From the NCBI GenBank assembly GCA_019186985.1, contig JABARQ010000047.1, positions 186,001 through 250,000 on the forward strand: a stretch of DNA of 64,000 nucleotides, written 5' to 3'. Source of the DNA: Prosthecobacter sp. (GTDB taxonomy: Bacteria > Verrucomicrobiota > Verrucomicrobiia > Verrucomicrobiales > Verrucomicrobiaceae). The number at the start of each line of letters is the position of its first letter. The first letter of the stretch is position 1. The notes beneath the pieces were generated by a model. That model was given only the letters and a program-made list of their open reading frames with translations. It had not been told where the DNA came from and made no database searches. Made by a program: the position numbers and the translations under genes. Shown piece after piece: positions 59,738 through 64,000 of the stretch.

Positions 59738-59983
59738 CGAGCCGGAGGCTCGGCGAGCGAGAACCACCGGATCGGTGCGGAACGACGATCACCGAATCTG
59801 GGAAGCGCCCTGAAAGGGCGCGAGAAGGGGCGTTTGGCCATCACGGTTGCGCGGGTTGGCGATGGCTTCTCGCGTCCTGCCAGGACGCGGTGAAGGTGCA
59901 ACCTGGATGTGCTGGCGTCCGGTGGTTCACACTCGCCGCGCTCGTTTCACCACCGGCTCATGTCTCTCGATCCTTCGGCTCGG
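59738..59983 (+). repeat. Interspersed modular repeat, copy C
   Basis: Order: hairpin CGAGCC-GGA-GGCTCG merged with the GAGCGAGAACCACCGG unit (59738-59770); GCGCCCTGAAAGGGCGC (59805-59821); palindrome CGCGTCCTG-C-CAGGACGCG (59871-59889); CCGGTGGTT...ACCACCGG unit (59919-59956); degenerate GGCTCGG end (to 59983). Same order as the reverse complement of copy B, with a 10-bp shorter first unit. Confidence 0.9.
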
Positions 59984-60123
59984 AAGAAAACTTCGGATCG
60001 GACTTCGGACTTCCGATTTCCCCCAGTCAAGGTTGACCATCCCCCGGTCAGCTTCATGCTGCGCGGCTCCACGCATCCCCCGGCGTCAGTCCAGTCATGC
60101 CGCGGACCGTCAAGGCAGCCCCC

Positions 60124-61200
60124 ATGGATTACAGCAGCATCATCACCAGCAAACGCGCCCGCTTTCAGCTTCTTGAGGAGCTCATGGGCCAGGAAGGTTT
60201 CTTTGACGACCCGAAGAAGGCTGGGGAACTGACCCGCGAGCACCGCCTGCTCGACATGCTGCTGCAGAACTGGGACATCTACCAGAAGCAGCTCACCGAG
60301 CTTGCCGACAGCCGCGAGATGGCCAACTCAGGCGACGCCGACTTCGCCGCCCTGGCCCTGGCGGAGATCCCACAGATCGAAGCGCGGCTGGTCGACCTCG
60401 AAAAGGCCGTGCAGGTCGCCATCCTGCCGCCCGACCCGCTGGAAGGACGCGATGCGCTGGTCGAAGTGCGCGCCGGCACGGGAGGTGATGAGGCCTCGCT
60501 CTTCGCCGCGGATCTGGTGCGCATGTACTCCCGCTACGCCGAAGCCCAGGGCTGGCGCGTCGAGACCCTGGAATCCAGCCCCTCCGAGGTCGGCGGCTTC
60601 AAGGAAATCGTCATGAAGGTCAGCGGCGAGGCCGTGTTCCGCCGGCTGCGTTATGAAAGCGGCGTGCATCGTGTCCAGCGCGTGCCCGCCACCGAGGCCC
60701 AGGGCCGCATCCACACCTCCACCGCCACCGTCGCCGTGCTGCCCGAGGCCGAGGAGGTGGACTTTGAACTCAGGCCCGACGAGGTCCGCATCGAGGTCTG
60801 CCGCTCCTCCGGGGCCGGCGGCCAGGGCGTCAACACCACCGACTCCGCCGTGCAGGTCCTGCACCTGCCCACCGGCATCATCGTCCGCTGCCAGGACGGA
60901 CGCAGCCAGATCAAGAACAAGGAGAAGGCTCTCAACATCCTGCGTGCACGCCTCCTGGAAAAGAAGCAGCAGGAGGAGGCCGCGAAGTACTCCGCCCACC
61001 GCCGCTCCCTCATCGGCAGCGGCGGCCGCGAGGAGAAAATCCGCACCTACAACTACCCGCAGAACCGCGTCACCGACCACCGCATCGACCTGACGCTCTA
61101 CAGCCTCGACACCTTCATGGAAGGCCGCATCGGCGACATGATCGACAGGCTGCTGGCCAGCGACCTCGAAGAGCGCCTGGCGGAGGCCGGCCTGAAGTAA
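60124..61200 (+). CDS. prfA: Peptide chain release factor 1
   Basis: The 358-residue product starts at ATG 60124 (MDYSSIITSKRARFQLLEEL); an earlier ATG at 60097 adds nine residues without family counterpart. It recognises UAA/UAG stop codons through the PAT motif (QRVPATEAQGRIHTSTATV) and triggers peptide release by the GGQ motif (SSGAGGQGVNTTDSAV), whose Gln is the methylation target of PrmC, encoded 18 bp downstream. RF1 rather than RF2 is indicated by PAT instead of SPF and by the absence of a programmed frameshift. Other conserved parts: RAGTGGDEASLFA and RTYNYPQNRVTDHR. Confidence 0.97.
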   Translation: MDYSSIITSKRARFQLLEELMGQEGFFDDPKKAGELTREHRLLDMLLQNWDIYQKQLTELADSREMANSGDADFAALALAEIPQIEARLVDLEKAVQVAILPPDPLEGRDALVEVRAGTGGDEASLFAADLVRMYSRYAEAQGWRVETLESSPSEVGGFKEIVMKVSGEAVFRRLRYESGVHRVQRVPATEAQGRIHTSTATVAVLPEAEEVDFELRPDEVRIEVCRSSGAGGQGVNTTDSAVQVLHLPTGIIVRCQDGRSQIKNKEKALNILRARLLEKKQQEEAAKYSAHRRSLIGSGGREEKIRTYNYPQNRVTDHRIDLTLYSLDTFMEGRIGDMIDRLLASDLEERLAEAGLK

Positions 61201-61218
61201 GGCAAGCACGGCATCCTG

Positions 61219-62106
61219 ATGAAAACCCTCCTCGAAGTCCTTACCTCCGGCACCACCTACCTCCAGAAGCATGGCGTCGACGAGGCGCGCCTCAACATGG
61301 AGCACCTGCTCGCCCATGTCCTCGGCTGCCGCCGCCTGGACCTGTACCTGCGCTTTGGCGAGAAGCTGCTTGAGCCCGACCTGCAGACACTGCGCGACCT
61401 CCTGCGCCGCCGCGGCGAGGGAACGCCTCTGCAACACTTGTTAGGCACGGTGGACTTCCTCGGCCATGAGCTGGTCAGCGACGGCCGCGCCCTCGTACCC
61501 CGGCCCGAGACCGAGCACCTTGTGGACGTGCTGATCCGCGATGCCGGCGCCGCCCGGATGCCGGCCCCGAAGACCGTGCTCGACGTCGGCACCGGCTCCG
61601 GCTGCATCGGGCTGACGCTCGCCGCCGCCTGGCCCGAGGCCCGCGTCACGCTCGCCGACATCTCCGAGGAGGCCCTCGACCTGGCACGCCTGAACGCCTC
61701 GCGCATCCAGGCCGGCAACGTGCAGTTCATGCGCAGCGACCTCTTTGAAAAGCTGCCCGGACGCTGGGACCTCATCGTCGCCAACCTGCCCTACATTCCC
61801 GCCGGCGAAATCCCCTCCCTCAGCCGTGAAGTCAGGCAGGATCCCGTGCTGGCGCTCGACGGAGGACCGGACGGGCTCGACATCGTCCGCCGCCTGATCG
61901 AAGCCGCCCCGGCCCACCTCGCTCCCGACGGCCTCCTGGTGCTCGAGGTCGGCCACGACCAGGGGCCGGAAACCGCCCGCCTCATGGAGCGGCAGGGTTT
62001 CACCGGCGTCCGACTCATGGCCGACCTCGCGGGCATCGAACGTTTCGTGCTCGGCCGCCATGCCGGCACCGCCACACCTGCGCTTGAAGAAACTGGCGCC
62101 GAATAA
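61219..62106 (+). CDS. prmC: Peptide chain release factor N5-glutamine methyltransferase
   Basis: The 295-residue product methylates the GGQ glutamine of release factors with SAM. It has the small N-terminal helical domain and then a Rossmann fold: VPRPETEHLVDVL, VLDVGTGSGCIGLTLA (SAM motif I), LADISEEALDLARLNA, and the catalytic NLPYIPAGE, where most homologues have NPPY. The family context is clear since prfA is 18 bp upstream. ALDGGPDGLDIVRRLI and LLVLEVGHDQGPET are the typical C-terminal segments. The Leu in the NLPY motif is known in several bacterial groups and should not abolish activity. Confidence 0.96.
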   Translation: MKTLLEVLTSGTTYLQKHGVDEARLNMEHLLAHVLGCRRLDLYLRFGEKLLEPDLQTLRDLLRRRGEGTPLQHLLGTVDFLGHELVSDGRALVPRPETEHLVDVLIRDAGAARMPAPKTVLDVGTGSGCIGLTLAAAWPEARVTLADISEEALDLARLNASRIQAGNVQFMRSDLFEKLPGRWDLIVANLPYIPAGEIPSLSREVRQDPVLALDGGPDGLDIVRRLIEAAPAHLAPDGLLVLEVGHDQGPETARLMERQGFTGVRLMADLAGIERFVLGRHAGTATPALEETGAE

Positions 62107-62159
62107 TCCAGGCCCGCGAACGACAAGATCGGGCGGTGCGGGGCGTTTTTCCTCGCGAC

Positions 62160-64000
62160 ATGCTCCGCCGTCTCGCCCTTCCCCTTCTCGCCCTCACGGC
62201 TCATGCCGCCGACTACTCGCGCGACATCCAGCCGCTTCTGGCCGAGCATTGCCTGGAGTGCCACGGCCCCGATGACAGCAAGGGCGGGCTGGTCCTCACC
62301 ACGCTGGCAGGAGCCGCGAAGGAGCTGAAAAGCGGCGCGCAGGGCATCGTGCCCGGCAGGCCGGAGGCCAGCGAGGTCATCGCGCGCATCACCACCGGCG
62401 ACCTGGAGGAGCGCATGCCGCCCAGGGCCAAGAAACCGCTGAAGCCGGCGGAGGTCGAGCTTCTGAAGGCCTGGGTCCGCGAAGGCGCGAAGTTTGAGGC
62501 GCACTGGGCCTACCAGCCGCTTCGGCACTCCGCCGTCCCCCAGGGAGCCCACCCCGTCGACCACTTCATCCGCACCCGGCTTGCCAAACAAAAAATCGCA
62601 CCATCGCCCGAGGCGGACCGCCACACCCTCATCAAGCGCGTCCACTATGACCTGACCGGCCTGCCGCCTTCACCGGAGGAGGTGCGCCAGTTCATCGGGG
62701 ACGGCTCCCCGCGCGCCTATGAGGCGATGCTTGACCGTGCGCTGGCCAGCCCGCACTACGGCGAGCGCTGGGGCCGCCACTGGCTGGATGCGGCTCGTTA
62801 CGCCGACTCCGACGGCTATGAGAAGGACCGCCCCCGGCCGGATGCCTGGCGCTACCGCGACTGGGTCATCCGCGCCGTGAACGACGACATGCCGTTTGAC
62901 CGCTTCACCATCGAGCAGATCGCCGGCGACCTCCTGCCCGACGCCGATGACGAACAGGTCGTCGCCACCGCCTTTCATCGTCAGACCCTCACCAACACCG
63001 AGGGCGGCACCGACCAGGAGCAGTTCCGCATCGAGGCCGTCATGGACCGCACCGAGACCACCGGCACCGTCTGGCTCGGCCTGACCGTCGGCTGCGCCCG
63101 CTGCCACACCCACAAGTATGACTCGATCACGCAGAAGGAGTACTACCAGCTCTTCGCCTTCTACAACAACGGTGACGAGGTCACCCGCCAGGTGCCCGTC
63201 TCCCCGGAGGCCTGGAGCAGCTATGCAAAGGCCAACGGCGACGCCGCCAGGAGGCTGCTGCCGCTGCAGAAGCGTCTGGACGCGGCCAAGGCGGCCCTTC
63301 CCGCCAGGCTTCCCGAATGGGAGAAGGGCGTGCAGGCCAGGCTCGCCGAAGCCCGCAGGCTTAACCAAAAACCTGTCTTCACCGCGCTGGATGTCGTCAA
63401 GGTCGAGGCCGGTTCCAAGACAGGCTTTCAGAAGCTTGCCGACGGCTCCCAGCTTGCCTCCGGCCCCACATTGGCGACCGACACCTACACCGTACAGCTC
63501 GCCCCGCTGAAGCAGGGCCTGACCGCGCTCCGGCTCGAGGTGCTGCCGGACGACAGCCTGCCTGGCAAAGGCCCGGGCAGGTCAGCTGGAAACGGCAACT
63601 TTGTGCTGAGCGAATTCAAGCTCCTGCGCGGCTCCTCGGCGGCCACCGCCCGTGAGGTGCTGCTCCACTCCCCCGCCGCGGACCATGAGCAGAAGGGATT
63701 CAGCGCCGCCGCGACCCTGGATGGCGATGGCTCCACCGGCTGGGCCGTGGGCGGGCAGGTGGGCAGGGCGCATCAGATCACCTTCCAGCTCGCCAGCCCG
63801 CTGAAGGCCGGTGAAACACTTTTTGTCAGGCTTGGCCAGGACTACCGGAAGGCCGCCGGCCACACGCTGGGCCGCTTCCGCCTGCTTGGCAGCGCCGAGG
63901 TCACCGAGGCAAGCATCGCCCCGGCCGAGGTGGTGAAGATTCTCGGAGAGGAGCCCAAGCGCCGCAATCCGGTGGTCATCAAGCCGCTCTGGGACTGGCT
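62160..64000 (+). CDS. PSCyt1/DUF1549-domain cytochrome protein (Planctomycete type), 5' part
   Basis: The frame starts at ATG 62160 with a signal peptide (MLRRLALPLLALTAHA) and stays open to the window end (613 codons seen), so the gene is 3' truncated here. A PSCyt1 haem domain comes first (IQPLLAEHCLECHGPDDSKGG, CxxCH), then PSCyt2/DUF1549 (LAKQKIAPSPEADRHTLIKR, YDLTGLPPSPEEV, YGERWGRHWLDAARYADSDG) with a second CxxCH-type motif, VGCARCHTHKYD. A PSD1/DUF1553 domain would be expected downstream. These proteins are abundant in Planctomycetes and Verrucomicrobia and are thought to be secreted redox proteins. Function not proven. Confidence 0.92.
   Translation, partial: MLRRLALPLLALTAHAADYSRDIQPLLAEHCLECHGPDDSKGGLVLTTLAGAAKELKSGAQGIVPGRPEASEVIARITTGDLEERMPPRAKKPLKPAEVELLKAWVREGAKFEAHWAYQPLRHSAVPQGAHPVDHFIRTRLAKQKIAPSPEADRHTLIKRVHYDLTGLPPSPEEVRQFIGDGSPRAYEAMLDRALASPHYGERWGRHWLDAARYADSDGYEKDRPRPDAWRYRDWVIRAVNDDMPFDRFTIEQIAGDLLPDADDEQVVATAFHRQTLTNTEGGTDQEQFRIEAVMDRTETTGTVWLGLTVGCARCHTHKYDSITQKEYYQLFAFYNNGDEVTRQVPVSPEAWSSYAKANGDAARRLLPLQKRLDAAKAALPARLPEWEKGVQARLAEARRLNQKPVFTALDVVKVEAGSKTGFQKLADGSQLASGPTLATDTYTVQLAPLKQGLTALRLEVLPDDSLPGKGPGRSAGNGNFVLSEFKLLRGSSAATAREVLLHSPAADHEQKGFSAAATLDGDGSTGWAVGGQVGRAHQITFQLASPLKAGETLFVRLGQDYRKAAGHTLGRFRLLGSAEVTEASIAPAEVVKILGEEPKRRNPVVIKPLWDW

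Larger units (their letters stand above)
59568..60123. other. Gene-free gap with terminator and repeat copy C
   Basis: This 556-bp gap between the cytochrome gene and prfA holds a strong terminator (59589-59622) and one full copy of the modular repeat (59738-59983). No coding signal was found; open frames here track the repeat. Confidence 0.75.

Noticed and set aside
61219-62106. PrmC as a degenerate enzyme because of NLPY in place of NPPY
   Set aside because: The rest of the SAM fold and the prfA linkage are intact, and NLPY is a variant I recall from other bacteria; not evidence of loss of function.
1-64000. CRISPR arrays, tRNA genes, rRNA genes, phage or IS transposase genes
   Set aside because: None could be recognised by reading: no regular direct repeat-spacer pattern, no tRNA cloverleaf in the gaps, and no transposase, integrase or phage structural motif.

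Overview
The window is GC-rich DNA with long, tightly packed genes, weak or absent Shine-Dalgarno sequences and many secreted proteins. I read it as a chromosome segment of a Verrucomicrobiota member, probably Verrucomicrobiaceae-like. The reasons are planctomycete/Verrucomicrobia-type PSCyt1/DUF1549 cytochromes, a sulfatase, giant putative-Ig proteins, a zinc-ribbon ExbB, a prepilin-like protein, a DUF3500 protein and secreted proteins ending in a short FFRL-type tail. This placement is inference; no rRNA, tRNA, CRISPR array, phage gene or transposase was seen.

Region 1 (1-17357, all + strand): the 3' end of a large secreted protein, a small secreted protein, an ECF-type sigma factor and a small secreted protein; a TolC/CzcA-type metal efflux pair without its periplasmic adaptor; then a compact DUF3570 / ApbE / TlpA / DUF4266 cluster. 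This is followed by two giant paralogous Ig-repeat proteins. Their N-terminal modules both carry DSVAGATTL, which resembles the ApbE flavinylation site, and their last 595 codons are almost identical at DNA level (recent gene conversion or duplication).

Region 2 (17500-21730, +): a small secreted protein, a YceI lipid-binding-type protein, a type III polyketide synthase, and a single protein that fuses an isoprenylcysteine-methyltransferase-like membrane domain to a flavin monooxygenase. The enzymes match the Streptomyces srsABC phenolic-lipid pathway, with B and C fused.

Region 3 (21734-31353): clpX with two upstream unknown secreted or membrane proteins (-), ahcY with a clear terminator (+), a sulfatase (+) and a Ski2-like helicase (+).

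Region 4 (31977-48624, all - strand): alaS with an AT-richer insertion, a three-gene ExbB/ExbD-like motor with a zinc ribbon, an amino-acid permease, a SNF2 helicase, a xylulokinase-like FGGY kinase, a NhaD/ArsB-type antiporter and a DUF255 thioredoxin-fold protein.

Region 5 (49075-64000, mixed): a prepilin-like protein, DUF3500, a MYG1-family protein, an FG-GAP secreted protein, a large secreted HExxH metalloprotease, a sensor kinase without an adjacent regulator, a small c-type cytochrome, prfA-prmC, and the 5' part of a PSCyt1/DUF1549 protein cut by the window end.

Three intergenic gaps (31.4-31.9, 51.6-51.9 and 59.7-60.0 kb) carry the same modular hairpin-rich repeat, apparently an undescribed REP/MITE-like family.
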